64,000 nucleotides of DNA from MRBY01 sp943371005 (GCA_943371005.1 CALRTB020000005.1:1-64000), one strand, 5' to 3'; positions 25,072 to 33,521 are shown, counted from the stretch's first letter. A program made the numbers and translations. Notes: generated from the sequence alone by a model not told the origin.

Positions 25072-27467
25072 GGCGTCGTTTCCTTCTTCTGAACAACAGG
25101 GGGAGCTGGCACATCGACATTCGTGGGGGTTGGTCTTGCAGCCGCAGGAGGGCTTGGCGGGGTTGCCGTTGATGCAGGTCGATTATTACTCGGCAATGGT
25201 GCCAGGGGAGGCACAGTATCCGCCGGATCGGTGAAGTCAAAGGCCGGTGCTGTGGGTTTAATCTCATTGTCAACCACCGCTTTATTGTCATTGTTTGTCG
25301 GTGTTGTCGCCGCTGTTTCTGGGGTTGTGCCTTCATCAGAGGAGGTTTCTGTGGTCTCCTGTTCTTCCGGCTTGGTGGTGGCAGTTGTTTCTTCTGCGTC
25401 AGTGGCGATGACCTTCGTTTTTTTCGCACCCCCTTGGATCGGCTCTGCGGCAATGGAACCGACGCGATTATTCAAATTGGGTAATTTGGGAAAGTCTTCT
25501 ACCGTCATCGAAGCGGCAATCTGGCGCATCACATCACCCCAGAGGCGCGCCGCCGTACTACTTGCCCCCCAGGTGGGTTTATTATCGTCGTTGCCGAGCC
25601 AGACTCCGGTCACCATTTGGGGAATGTAACCAATGAACCACAGATCCCGCGCCTGATCAGAGGTGCCTGTTTTGCCTGCCACCGGACGGCCAATATTCGC
25701 TTGACTGCCTGTACCGTTACTCACGACATTTCGCAGCATATAGGTCATGATGGCAGCACTATCGGCATCAATGGCTTGGATCGGTTTGCGATTCGCTTGG
25801 TAGACGACCTTGCCGTTGCGATCAAGGATGCGACTAATGCCATACACAGGCTGATAAGCACCACCGTTCGCCAGGGTGCCATAGGCAGCAGTTAGTTCTA
25901 GCAAATTCACTTCCCAAGCACCTAGAGCCAGGGAATAGGTGGGCTTCATCTCAGATTCAATGCCCATGCGGTGAGCGAGATTAATCACGGGGTCCCAACC
26001 CACATCGAGCATGACACTCAAGGCAATGGTATTGATCGATTTTGTCAGGGCTTCGGTGAGGGAAACAGCTTGATTGCTGACGGTGCCTGAATAATTTTTC
26101 GGACGGTAGCCATCAATGGCAAATGCTTGATCGACGTAGGTTGTATTGGGAGACATCCCAGAGGAGATCGCCGCCGCATAGACAAACATTTTAAAGGTCG
26201 AACCGGGTTGCCGTTGGGCTTGGGTGACGCGGTTATATTGATTATTTTCAAAATCTAGGCCCCCGACCATCGTTTTAATCTGGCCACTGCGGGGGTCGAT
26301 GCTCACCATCGCGGCCTGTTCAAAGCGTTGATAGCGCCCATAATTCGTAATGCCCTCGGCCACAGCCGCCTCTGACAACTCCTGCCACTGGGGGTTCAAG
26401 GTCGTTTCAATCACAAAGCTACCCGTTTCTAGTTGCTCCGGGGAAAGGTATCGCTTCAGTTCTGCCTTCACATAATCAGCAAAATAGGGGTATTTACGCA
26501 GTAGGCGTTGGGGCGTTTGCCGATTTGTTTCAATGGGGGTGGCGATCGCCTCTGTATATTCCGTCTGGGAAATATAACCCTCTTCCCACATCCGCTCTAG
26601 TACCTGATCCCGCCGCACCGTCGCCGCCTGGAGATTCACAAACGGCGAATACAAACTGGGGGCTGGGGCTAAACCCGCAATCATCGCCGTTTCCCCTAGG
26701 GTCAACTCTTCTAAATCTTTACCAAAATAAACCCAGGCCGCATCCGAGACACCATAGGCTCCAGAACCTAAATAAACCAAATTTAGATAACTCTCTAGGA
26801 TTTGCTCTTTGGAGAATTCTTCTTCTAATTTCGTCGCCAAGCGCATTTCCTTGACCTTACGCGCCAAGGTCATCTCCTGGTTCAAGAAAACAATCCGCGC
26901 CACCTGCTGCGTAATGCTACTGCCTCCTTCTACGACTCTACCCGCCCGAAAGTTCATGTAGGCAGCCCGTGCTACCCCCTGCAAATCCACTCCAAAATGC
27001 TCATAGAAGCGGCGGTCTTCACTGGCAATAAATGCCTCTGTTAAGGTCGTTGGTACAGCCCAAATTTTGACTCGGTCATGGGAAACCGGCCCAACCTCTT
27101 CAATGACGCTGCCATCCGCCGCTTGAATCGTTAAGGTGCCAGGACGAGTATAAATTAAGATTTCGTCAACATTTTCTGGCACCAGTGCCTCTAGTTCCTG
27201 CCAGCCCCGGTAAATGAGACCACCACCACTACCCGCCCCAAGCACCAGCCCCGCCAACAGCCAGAGCCGCCAACGCCGTTTTCGCGATTTCTGCTGCGGC
27301 TTTTGTGGCGATGGGCTGTTATCTACAGTGGTTTGTGTTAATTCTTCTTCGTTCATGGCCGCCATTTCAGCACTCTCTAAATCATGTTCAGAGGGAGTCC
27401 CAGGCTGTGACTGATTTGGGCTTTCTTCTAGGGGTTGGGACACTGACTTTCTGACAAAATTAAACAC
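25068..27467 (-). CDS. Class A penicillin-binding protein (PBP1A-type), bifunctional transglycosylase/transpeptidase
   Basis: 799 aa, GTG start at 27467 with AGAGGA about 8 bases upstream. A cytoplasmic N-terminal tail of about 65 residues precedes one TM helix (about 67-87). The GT51 domain has catalytic E150 (SEDRRFYEHFG) and GGSSITQQ (181-188). The transpeptidase has S423-TFK-K426, S477-I-N479 and K599-TGTS. It polymerises lipid II and cross-links peptidoglycan in the periplasm. The last about 130 residues are a low-complexity Thr/Pro/Ala/Glu tail typical of cyanobacterial PBPs, probably a flexible spacer. It is convergent with the response regulator; other wall genes (murJ, murE, murC, murB) lie elsewhere in the window. 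Confidence 0.95.
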   Translation of the reverse strand: MFNFVRKSVSQPLEESPNQSQPGTPSEHDLESAEMAAMNEEELTQTTVDNSPSPQKPQQKSRKRRWRLWLLAGLVLGAGSGGGLIYRGWQELEALVPENVDEILIYTRPGTLTIQAADGSVIEEVGPVSHDRVKIWAVPTTLTEAFIASEDRRFYEHFGVDLQGVARAAYMNFRAGRVVEGGSSITQQVARIVFLNQEMTLARKVKEMRLATKLEEEFSKEQILESYLNLVYLGSGAYGVSDAAWVYFGKDLEELTLGETAMIAGLAPAPSLYSPFVNLQAATVRRDQVLERMWEEGYISQTEYTEAIATPIETNRQTPQRLLRKYPYFADYVKAELKRYLSPEQLETGSFVIETTLNPQWQELSEAAVAEGITNYGRYQRFEQAAMVSIDPRSGQIKTMVGGLDFENNQYNRVTQAQRQPGSTFKMFVYAAAISSGMSPNTTYVDQAFAIDGYRPKNYSGTVSNQAVSLTEALTKSINTIALSVMLDVGWDPVINLAHRMGIESEMKPTYSLALGAWEVNLLELTAAYGTLANGGAYQPVYGISRILDRNGKVVYQANRKPIQAIDADSAAIMTYMLRNVVSNGTGSQANIGRPVAGKTGTSDQARDLWFIGYIPQMVTGVWLGNDDNKPTWGASSTAARLWGDVMRQIAASMTVEDFPKLPNLNNRVGSIAAEPIQGGAKKTKVIATDAEETTATTKPEEQETTETSSDEGTTPETAATTPTNNDNKAVVDNEIKPTAPAFDFTDPADTVPPLAPLPSNNRPASTATPPSPPAAARPTPTNVDVPAPPVVQKKETTP

Positions 27468-27627
27468 GCCGAAATCCTCTAAGCATGGCCCGAACTAAGC
27501 GACATGACCCATCGTGGTCTTTGATTCTGAGCCAGTTTAACAAATGTGCTTGAATATTCCAGACAGTCTATAGCAAATCGCGACGATTGTAACAGTCTAG
27601 TGGTGAGGTTATTTTATTTCTTGATTA

Positions 27628-27699
27628 AGCGGGTAACGCGATTCGAACGCGCGACATTCACCTTGGCAAGGTGACGCTCTACCGCTGAGCTATACCCGC
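27628..27699 (-). tRNA. tRNA-Gly (GCC)
   Basis: The minus strand folds into a complete cloverleaf: acceptor GCGGGTA/TACCCGC, D-arm AGCTCAGCGGTAGAGC, anticodon arm CACCT-TGCCAAG-GTG with anticodon GCC, and TTCGAATC in the T-arm. The discriminator base is U, as is usual for tRNA-Gly. CCA is not encoded. Confidence 0.97.
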
Positions 27700-27798
27700 T
27701 TGCGTGCTGAGCACGTATACAACTATGCCAAGAAAAAACAAAGATGTCAAGAGTCTCATTGATTTTTTTTGACCGGCTGCTAAAGATGGCACCAAGGC

Positions 27799-28275
27799 TT
27801 AAATTTTTCCCATGAGACTCGCCATTTCTAAGGCACTGAGAGCGTAGCCCCAACCAAGGTTATTCTTAATCCCAGCCCGTTCGAGAGCTTGCTGCATGGT
27901 GTCTGTGGTGAGGACGCCAAAAATAACAGGCACTCCCGTTTGGAACGCCGCCGCCGCAACGCCCTTAGACACTTCGGCCGCAACGTAATCAAAGTGGGGG
28001 GTATCGCCACGGATCACCGCTCCGAGGCAAATGATGGCATCGTATTTACCGGAATCGGCCAGTTTTTTGGCAACTAGGGAAATTTCAAAGCAGCCGGGCA
28101 CCCAAATGTAATCAATCTGTGTCCCTTCTGGATCGGTATCGACCCCATGGCGACGAAGACAATCTTGGCAGCCTGCGAGGAGCTTGCTCGTTACGAGGTC
28201 ATTAAAACGACCAATGACGATCGCCAATTTGAGCGTTTGGGTGTTGTCGTTATAGGTTCCTTCAAAGGTAGCCAT
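27799..28275 (-). CDS. ribH: 6,7-dimethyl-8-ribityllumazine synthase
   Basis: 158 aa from the ATG at 28275 (MATFEGTYND); an upstream start 11 codons earlier is less likely. Motifs include VIGRFNDLVT, WVPGCFEI, CLGAVIRGDTPHFDYV (substrate-binding, with the catalytic His in PHFDY) and FGVLTTDT. RibH condenses 5-amino-6-ribitylaminouracil with 3,4-dihydroxy-2-butanone 4-phosphate in the penultimate step of riboflavin synthesis. No FMN riboswitch was seen upstream; the gap to psbZ is occupied by hairpins, so ribH probably has its own promoter in that region. A tRNA-Gly gene follows. Confidence 0.97.
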   Translation of the reverse strand: MATFEGTYNDNTQTLKLAIVIGRFNDLVTSKLLAGCQDCLRRHGVDTDPEGTQIDYIWVPGCFEISLVAKKLADSGKYDAIICLGAVIRGDTPHFDYVAAEVSKGVAAAAFQTGVPVIFGVLTTDTMQQALERAGIKNNLGWGYALSALEMASLMGKI

Positions 28276-28313
28276 AGTGGGTTTTAAAAAAAGGTGTAAA
28301 GGGTGCAATCAAT

Positions 28314-28367
28314 AAAAAAATTAAGGTGCAATCACGTTGAAGTTGCCAACGCAGGGGATTGCACCTT
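28314..28367 (-). terminator. Composite long-stem terminator downstream of psbZ
   Basis: A perfect 11-bp inverted repeat AAGGTGCAATC/GATTGCACCTT (28323-28333 with 28357-28367) encloses a second 5-bp stem CGTTG/CAACG. On the minus strand it is followed by a T run (complement of 28314-28320). A second hairpin GATCAGG/CCTGATC (28374-28380 with 28386-28392) precedes it, just after the psbZ stop. A third GGTGCAATC copy lies at 28302-28310. Confidence 0.85.
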
Positions 28368-28415
28368 GGGGAAGATCAGGATCGCCCTGATCGCCAGACA
28401 TAAAAATGTGCTTGG

Positions 28416-28604
28416 TTAAATCACGAAAAAATTCAGGACGCCGACGGCAATTACCAGCACAGTCCAAGCAATGGAGCCGACAAAAATCAAGGATTTGGAC
28501 TGTTCCCAGTTGGTGGGGGAGGCATAGGCAACGGGGACGCCAATTACCATCAAGAATGAGAGGGCCACGAGGGCAGCAAGGGCAAGTTGGAATAAAATAG
28601 TCAT
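28416..28604 (-). CDS. psbZ: Photosystem II protein PsbZ (Ycf9)
   Basis: 62 aa, the normal PsbZ length. Two membrane helices (about 3-26 and 39-59) are joined by a short loop NWEQSKS, and the start MTILFQLALAALVALSF is family-typical. PsbZ is a small thylakoid subunit at the edge of the PSII core that stabilises interaction with peripheral antenna and affects energy dissipation. It is preceded by a putative promoter with an adjacent inverted repeat (28694-28732) and followed by a double hairpin terminator, so it is monocistronic. Confidence 0.96.
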   Translation of the reverse strand: MTILFQLALAALVALSFLMVIGVPVAYASPTNWEQSKSLIFVGSIAWTVLVIAVGVLNFFVI

Positions 28605-28693
28605 TTTTTAAAATTCTCCCAAGACAGCAAGCAAATGGGGTTTATGGGCTTAGGATGCCAAATAAGGTTTTGAAAATCCTAAAGTTTTCATTG

Positions 28694-28732
28694 TTTATAG
28701 TAAGCTACCAGAAAATTGACCTTCTCTGGTAG
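28694..28732 (-). promoter_or_regulatory. Putative psbZ promoter with inverted-repeat operator
   Basis: On the minus strand a TATAAA box (28699-28694) lies about 90 bases before the psbZ ATG. Five bases further upstream begins an 8-bp perfect inverted repeat CTACCAGA-N12-TCTGGTAG (28705-28712 with 28725-28732), occupying the position of the missing -35 box. This suggests a regulator-binding site; the regulator is unknown. Confidence 0.5.
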
Positions 28733-28824
28733 ATGGGGCCGCAAGTGATTCTCAAAGAAGGCATTCTCGGTGAGAATGGGAAAGCTTTTTGCTTTTTATT
28801 GTGTTTTTTTAATTCCTAAAGATT

Positions 28825-30426
28825 GTGACTGATTCTCCTCGAAAGTCTCGTTCGCTGGCTGGTATTGCGGGGGTCGTGGCGATCGCCACCCTGATTAGTA
28901 AGGTATTCGGTCTAGTGCGAGAGCAGGCGATCGCCCGGGCATTTGGGGTGGGGCCAGTGGTCGACGCCTATGCCTACGCCTACATTATCCCGGGCTTTTT
29001 GCTCATTTTGTTGGGGGGAATCAACGGGCCGTTTCATAGTGCCTTGGTGAGTATCTTAGCCAAGCGGGATCAAAAAGATGCGGCGCCTCTCGTTGAAACG
29101 GTTTCTACCCTGGTGACGGGGGGACTCCTGTTGATCACCATTCTGCTGGTGGTCTTTGCGGGATTTTTCATTGACTTGGTGGCCCCAGGTTTAGAGGGAA
29201 CCGTGCGGGAGCTAGCGATTTTGCAGCTGCAAATTATGGCCCCGTTGGCAGTTTTTGCGGGTCTCATTGGTATTGGTTTCGGGGTGTTAAATGCTTCGGA
29301 TCAATATTGGCTACCAGGGATTAGCCCGTTATTTTCCAGCCTCAGTGTGGTGATTGGGGTCGGCAGCTTGATCTGGATTTTAGGAGAACAGGCCAGCGCC
29401 CCAGAATATATGCAGTTGGGCTGTATTGTCTTGGCTGGAGCGACCCTCATTGGTGCGGTTTGGCAGTGGCTCGCCCAGGTGTTTGCCCAGTGGAAATCGG
29501 GCTTAGGCACCCTGCGACCCCGGTTGGATCTCAATATTCCAGGGGTAAAAGATGTGATGCGGGTAATGTTGCCGGCCACCTTATCTTCGGGGATGCTGCA
29601 TATCAATGTTTATACCGATATGTATTTTGCCTCCTACATTGAGAGTGCGGCGGCAGCGATGCGTTATGCCAATTTCATCGTCCTCACGCCCCTGGGGATT
29701 ATTTCCAACATGATTTTGGTGCCGTTATTACCTGTGTTTTCGCGGTTGGCAGCCCCAGAAAATTGGGATGATTTAAAGATCCGTATTCGTCAGGGTTTGT
29801 TGCTCACGGCCCTTTCGATGTTGCCCCTGAGTGCAATTTTTGTGTCCCAGGCGCGGACGATTATCCGGATTATCTATGAATACAATGCCTTTGCGGCAGA
29901 AGCGACGGCCATTGTCGCCCCGGTATTAATAGCCTATGGGATGGGGATGTTTTTCTACCTGGGACGGGATGTGTTGGTGCGGGTTTTCTATGGCTTGGGG
30001 GATGGGGTCACGCCGTCACGGATTAGTGTTTTTAATATCTTTTTGAATGCGTTTTTAGATTTTATTTTGGTGAACCAGTTCCAGACGCCGGGTTTGGTCT
30101 TTGCCACGATTGGGGTCAATGTCTTTTCGATCATTATGATGCTTGGGATCTTAAATCGCCGCCTGGACGGATTGCCCTTGGGGGAATGGGGCTTGAATTT
30201 GCTGGGCTTAACGGGGGCAGCGATCGCCGCTGGATTTGTGAGCTGGGGAATTTCTCTGGGGGTAGAATCCTTGAGTTTTGGTCAAAACCTCTATGTGCAG
30301 GGCTTGGAATTATTCGTGGCGATCGCCTTTTCCTTAGCCGTCTTTTTTGGTCTGGCGAGTTTGTTGAAACTACCAGAACTCGAGATCTTTTGGCAACGTA
30401 TCAAAGGTAAGCTCAAGCGGGGTTAG
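28825..30426 (+). CDS. murJ: Lipid II flippase MurJ (MviN family)
   Basis: 533 aa, GTG start at 28825, with about 14 predicted membrane helices. The N-terminal LAGIAGVVAIATLISKVFGLVREQ and YIIPGFLLILLGGINGPFHSALVS are hallmark MurJ/MVF segments, and RDVLVRVFYGLGDG lies in the later half. MurJ exports lipid-linked peptidoglycan precursors across the plasma membrane. It is divergent from psbZ and convergent with the sugar permease gene. Basic residues in the early helices (for example the R of VFGLVRE) line the expected substrate cavity. Confidence 0.95.
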   Translation: MTDSPRKSRSLAGIAGVVAIATLISKVFGLVREQAIARAFGVGPVVDAYAYAYIIPGFLLILLGGINGPFHSALVSILAKRDQKDAAPLVETVSTLVTGGLLLITILLVVFAGFFIDLVAPGLEGTVRELAILQLQIMAPLAVFAGLIGIGFGVLNASDQYWLPGISPLFSSLSVVIGVGSLIWILGEQASAPEYMQLGCIVLAGATLIGAVWQWLAQVFAQWKSGLGTLRPRLDLNIPGVKDVMRVMLPATLSSGMLHINVYTDMYFASYIESAAAAMRYANFIVLTPLGIISNMILVPLLPVFSRLAAPENWDDLKIRIRQGLLLTALSMLPLSAIFVSQARTIIRIIYEYNAFAAEATAIVAPVLIAYGMGMFFYLGRDVLVRVFYGLGDGVTPSRISVFNIFLNAFLDFILVNQFQTPGLVFATIGVNVFSIIMMLGILNRRLDGLPLGEWGLNLLGLTGAAIAAGFVSWGISLGVESLSFGQNLYVQGLELFVAIAFSLAVFFGLASLLKLPELEIFWQRIKGKLKRG

Positions 30427-30454
30427 GAGCAAAAGTTTGAGGGGATTTGGTTTA

Positions 30455-31333
30455 TTAAAACCCTTGGTTTGTTTGGCGAGACAGATAAAGGTTAAAAATC
30501 GACAACACAAAAATCACCAAAAACAAGACCAGTCCAATGGTGCAGGCATAGCTAATCTCCAGATTTTGAAACGCCTGCTCATAAAGATAATAGACCACCG
30601 TTTTTGAAGCGTTTAACGGCCCCCCCTGGGTCATTACATAAATTTCTTCGAAAACCTTCGTTGCCGAAATCGCCGAAATCACTGACACCAGCAAAATATA
30701 GGGACGCATCAAGGGCACTGTAATGTCTAGATGTTTCCGCCAGCCGTCCGAACCGTCTAAGGAAGCTGCTTCATACAATTCCGGGGAAATCGCCTGCAAT
30801 CCTGCCAGATAGATCACCATGTAATAGCCCAGTCCTTTCCAAATGGTCACCAACATCACACTCCAGAGGGCGAGTTTTGGATTTGTGAGCCAAGGAATTC
30901 CATCCCCTAAACCGACTTGCTTTAGGAGTTGATTAAAAAAACCATTGGAGGCATACAGGGCGCGCCAGGCAATCCCCGCCACGACCAGAGAAACGATCAC
31001 TGGCGTATAAAAAGCCGCCCGGAACCAAGTAATCCCCCGGAGACTCTGGTTCACCAGAATTGCCAAAGCTAAGGAAAAACTTACCAAGATCGGCACGACT
31101 CCAATTAAGTACAACACCGTATTACCCAAGGTTTTCCAAAACAAATCATCCTGGAACAGCAGAGCAAAATTTTTAAACCCGATCCAGCGGGGGGTTTGGG
31201 TCAGATCATATTGATACTCGGTGAAACTGAGGTAAAACGCTTGGAGGGCCGGGAGGGCCACTGCTAAGCCCAAAATGGCAAGGGCCGGTAACAAAAACAG
31301 ATATGGCGTCAGGAACTTAGTTGAAAGTTTCAT
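30455..31333 (-). CDS. Carbohydrate ABC transporter permease (MalF/UgpA family)
   Basis: 292 aa with six predicted membrane helices and the permease EAA loop (EAASLDGSDGWRKHLDITVPL, about 190-210) that docks on the ATPase. The family imports sugars, glycerol 3-phosphate or compatible solutes. No binding protein, second permease or ATPase gene is adjacent, although such systems normally need all of them. In cyanobacteria the related GgtC takes up glucosylglycerol and sucrose; that identity is possible but unproven here. It is convergent with murJ, 28 bases apart, and no terminator was recognised in the gap. Confidence 0.88.
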   Translation of the reverse strand: MKLSTKFLTPYLFLLPALAILGLAVALPALQAFYLSFTEYQYDLTQTPRWIGFKNFALLFQDDLFWKTLGNTVLYLIGVVPILVSFSLALAILVNQSLRGITWFRAAFYTPVIVSLVVAGIAWRALYASNGFFNQLLKQVGLGDGIPWLTNPKLALWSVMLVTIWKGLGYYMVIYLAGLQAISPELYEAASLDGSDGWRKHLDITVPLMRPYILLVSVISAISATKVFEEIYVMTQGGPLNASKTVVYYLYEQAFQNLEISYACTIGLVLFLVIFVLSIFNLYLSRQTNQGF

Positions 31334-31511
31334 GGGGAATACCGGGGCGCAGAATCAAAATGTATCTTAAGGCAAAAATCCAAGGTTGCCTGACCTAGAC
31401 TGCAATTTAGGGTCGTCCCTCGAACCAAGGAGAAGCGCCAATTTGTTAAGCTAAAGGTGATCGTTATTCATTATTTTTCAGCCCCTGTGGAAAATTTCCC
31501 TGGAAAATTCT

Positions 31512-31796
31512 ATGGCCCGTTTCAATCGACGAACTGTTAAGCGTTTATATCGTAAGGAGCCAGTGTCTAGCTTCTTGATTGTGATGGGTTTAATCGAAGT
31601 GGTCATTGGGGGTGTCGATGAGCATTGGGGTCTATTTACCATCGGTTTGGGATTTGTATTGGGGGCGATCGCCATTCGCTGGTCTCGTATCCGCCGCGAT
31701 CAACGGGATCTCAACCGGGTTTTACCACGTCGTTATTTACCCCCCACAGAAGTGAATGTCCCGCTTCCCCAGTTGATGAACGAAAGACAACGCTAA
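31512..31796 (+). CDS. Small membrane protein of unknown function
   Basis: 94 aa. A basic N-terminus (MARFNRRTVKRLYRKEP) is followed by one or two hydrophobic stretches (about 20-33 and 40-56), then a basic, Pro-rich tail. It is probably a membrane protein with positive ends on the cytoplasmic side. Its TAA stop overlaps the ATG of the MerR gene by one base (TAATG at 31794-31798), implying translational coupling and a shared transcript with the MerR and KDPG aldolase genes. Family not recognised. Confidence 0.72.
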   Translation: MARFNRRTVKRLYRKEPVSSFLIVMGLIEVVIGGVDEHWGLFTIGLGFVLGAIAIRWSRIRRDQRDLNRVLPRRYLPPTEVNVPLPQLMNERQR

Positions 31797-32212
31797 TGGC
31801 AACGGCAGATTATGGTCTCAAAATTGGGACAGTGGCCCAGCAGAGCGGCTTACCGGTAAAAACAATTCGCTACTATGCGGATTTGGGGTTGTTGACTACT
31901 GTTATGAGGCGATCGCCAAAGGGTTATCGACTCTTTTCGGCGGCAGTATTGGCTCGCTTGGCATTTATTAAACGAGCCCAGTCCCTCGGTTTAAGCCTTG
32001 AAGACATTGGCAAAATCCTGACGGTGCGCGACCAGGGTAGCTTGCCCTGTGGGGTGATTAAAGAATTATTAGAAGCGCAACTCCAAGAAATTAATCAGCA
32101 AATGGCTGCCCTGACGATCCTAAAGGGGGAATTACAGGGTATTCTGTCTGGTTGGCAAGATTTTTCTGATCAGCCCCAGCTCCCATCGACCATTTGTCCG
32201 AATTTGCAATGA
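31796..32212 (+). CDS. MerR-family transcriptional regulator
   Basis: 138 aa. The winged-helix N-terminus KIGTVAQQSGLPVKTIRYYADLGLL is the MerR DNA-recognition unit (about 5-30), followed by the wing and the long dimerisation helix. A single conserved-position cysteine (GSLPCGVI, about 83-90) resembles the first metal-ligand position of metal-sensing members, but the second Cys of CueR/ZntR types is absent. MerR proteins twist promoters with long spacers. The start overlaps the preceding stop (TAATG), and its TGA overlaps the eda ATG (ATGA at 32209-32212), so all three genes are translationally coupled. Effector unknown. Confidence 0.9.
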   Translation: MATADYGLKIGTVAQQSGLPVKTIRYYADLGLLTTVMRRSPKGYRLFSAAVLARLAFIKRAQSLGLSLEDIGKILTVRDQGSLPCGVIKELLEAQLQEINQQMAALTILKGELQGILSGWQDFSDQPQLPSTICPNLQ

Positions 32213-32847
32213 CCCCCCTCCAACAACGCTGGTTTGCACAACTCCAAGAACACCGGGCGATCGCCGTCATTCGGGCTACGGATTGGCAACTGGGAATAAA
32301 AATGGCTGAAACCGCGATTAACGGGGGATTGCAACTCATCGAAATTACCTGGAATAGTGACCAAGCCAGCCGCATCATTACTACCCTACGGGAAAAATTT
32401 CCCCAGGCAATCATCGGCACGGGCACAATTCTTACGCCCACAGATTTAAAAGAGGCGATCGCCAGTGGCGCAACCTTTGCCTTTAGCCCCCACAGTGACC
32501 AGGCTCTGATTAAAATTGCTCACCAACAGGATATTCCCATGGTTCTTGGAGCGATGACTCCCAGCGAAATCTATCAAGCTTGGCGTTGGGGTAGTGATGG
32601 CGTCAAGGTCTTTCCCATTAAAGCTGTCGGTGGCGCTAGTTTTATCCGTTGTCTCCAAGGGCCACTACCCCACATTCCTCTCATTCCCACTGGGGGCGTT
32701 ACCCTCACCAATGGCCCAGAATTGATCCAAGCCGGGGCGATCGCCGTTGGCCTTTCAAGTGATCTCTTTCCTCCCGCGATGCTCGCAAAACAAGAATGGC
32801 CGGAACTTAGCCAGCGACTCCAGCAACATCACCCCAGTCAATGGTAA
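32209..32847 (+). CDS. eda: KDPG aldolase (2-dehydro-3-deoxyphosphogluconate aldolase)
   Basis: 212 aa from the ATG at 32209, overlapping the MerR stop; a TTG five codons upstream is less likely. It has the class I aldolase TIM-barrel motifs: catalytic E45 (LIEITWNS), GTGTILTP and the Schiff-base lysine K133 in DGVKVFPIKAVGG. It splits KDPG into pyruvate and glyceraldehyde 3-phosphate in the Entner-Doudoroff pathway, or acts in glyoxylate/hydroxyproline-type metabolism. No edd gene is adjacent. Translational coupling to a MerR regulator is unusual for eda. Confidence 0.92.
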   Translation: MTPLQQRWFAQLQEHRAIAVIRATDWQLGIKMAETAINGGLQLIEITWNSDQASRIITTLREKFPQAIIGTGTILTPTDLKEAIASGATFAFSPHSDQALIKIAHQQDIPMVLGAMTPSEIYQAWRWGSDGVKVFPIKAVGGASFIRCLQGPLPHIPLIPTGGVTLTNGPELIQAGAIAVGLSSDLFPPAMLAKQEWPELSQRLQQHHPSQW

Positions 32848-32918
32848 ACACCATAAAAAAACGACCCCCATAATGGCGATCGCTATACTGATTTGTGCAG
32901 ATTAATTCTTAGGAAAAT

Positions 32919-33305
32919 TTAAGCCTCTTCGTCAGCACCCAGTTGCTTGAGGTGAATATGCTTGCGACCTAAAGAAATTTCAAATTCATCACCAGGCTGA
33001 AGACCCATCTTTTTTGTGTAGGCAGACCCAATCAAAAGATTCCCATTGGACTGTACACTAATACGATAGGTGGCAGCGCGACCACCCCGACCTTGGGCAT
33101 TTGTATTGCTATCTAACTGCACACCTTCTGCTTCGATAAGGGCGTTATAGAACTTCATCATATTGACACGTTCAACCCCATTCTTGGTGATCGTGTAATA
33201 GCCGCAAGCTCTAGCTTTTTCTTCTTTACTGTGGTTTTCCAGCTCCTTAACTTTTGCGAGCAGTGCATCACCGGTCAATGTTTCAATCTTTTTCTTTGTA
33301 GCCAT
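32919..33305 (-). CDS. AbrB-like transcriptional regulator (cyAbrB)
   Basis: 128 aa, the cyanobacterium-specific AbrB type with an N-terminal extension and a C-terminal swapped-hairpin DNA-binding domain (about 75-125: RVSVQSNGNLLIGSAYTKKMGLQPGDEFEISL). cyAbrB proteins control nitrogen and carbon genes, hydrogenase and cell size, and respond to the C/N balance. Two paralogues are usual in cyanobacteria; which one this is remains uncertain. It is divergent from the Rrf2 gene, and the 216-base gap should hold both promoters. Confidence 0.92.
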   Translation of the reverse strand: MATKKKIETLTGDALLAKVKELENHSKEEKARACGYYTITKNGVERVNMMKFYNALIEAEGVQLDSNTNAQGRGGRAATYRISVQSNGNLLIGSAYTKKMGLQPGDEFEISLGRKHIHLKQLGADEEA

Positions 33306-33461
33306 TTACTTATTACGAATGAATGACGATAAATGAGAGTTATGGGATGAAGCCTGCGAATTCTTTTTTTACTTCGCTGCGCACCTTAAACTTTTAAATT
33401 AGCTGTTTCTCACGTTTATCTTACATTATTCTCTCTTAAAATAGAGGTTAAGACGATTTTT

Positions 33462-33500
33462 TTTGGCAAAAATAATCGCATTCTTTCCTAACATGCCAAA
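33462..33500 (+). promoter_or_regulatory. Inverted repeat upstream of the Rrf2 gene (possible operator)
   Basis: TTTGGCA (33462-33468) and TGCCAAA (33494-33500) are perfect inverted arms, 32 bases between equivalent positions, about three helical turns. They lie 22-60 bases before the Rrf2 start and downstream of an AT-rich TAAAAT box (about 33437-33442). Autoregulation by the Rrf2 protein is a plausible inference. Confidence 0.4.
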
Positions 33501-33521
33501 TTTTTTTCAAAAAAGGGAGCC

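Noticed and set aside
25123..25629. A plus-strand frame opposite the PBP1A tail
   Set aside because: Its Val/Gly/Ser-rich sequence is the complement of the Thr/Pro-rich low-complexity tail.
27468..28415. FMN riboswitch upstream of ribH
   Set aside because: The conserved RFN sequence blocks are missing; the structure there is explained by the psbZ terminator hairpins.
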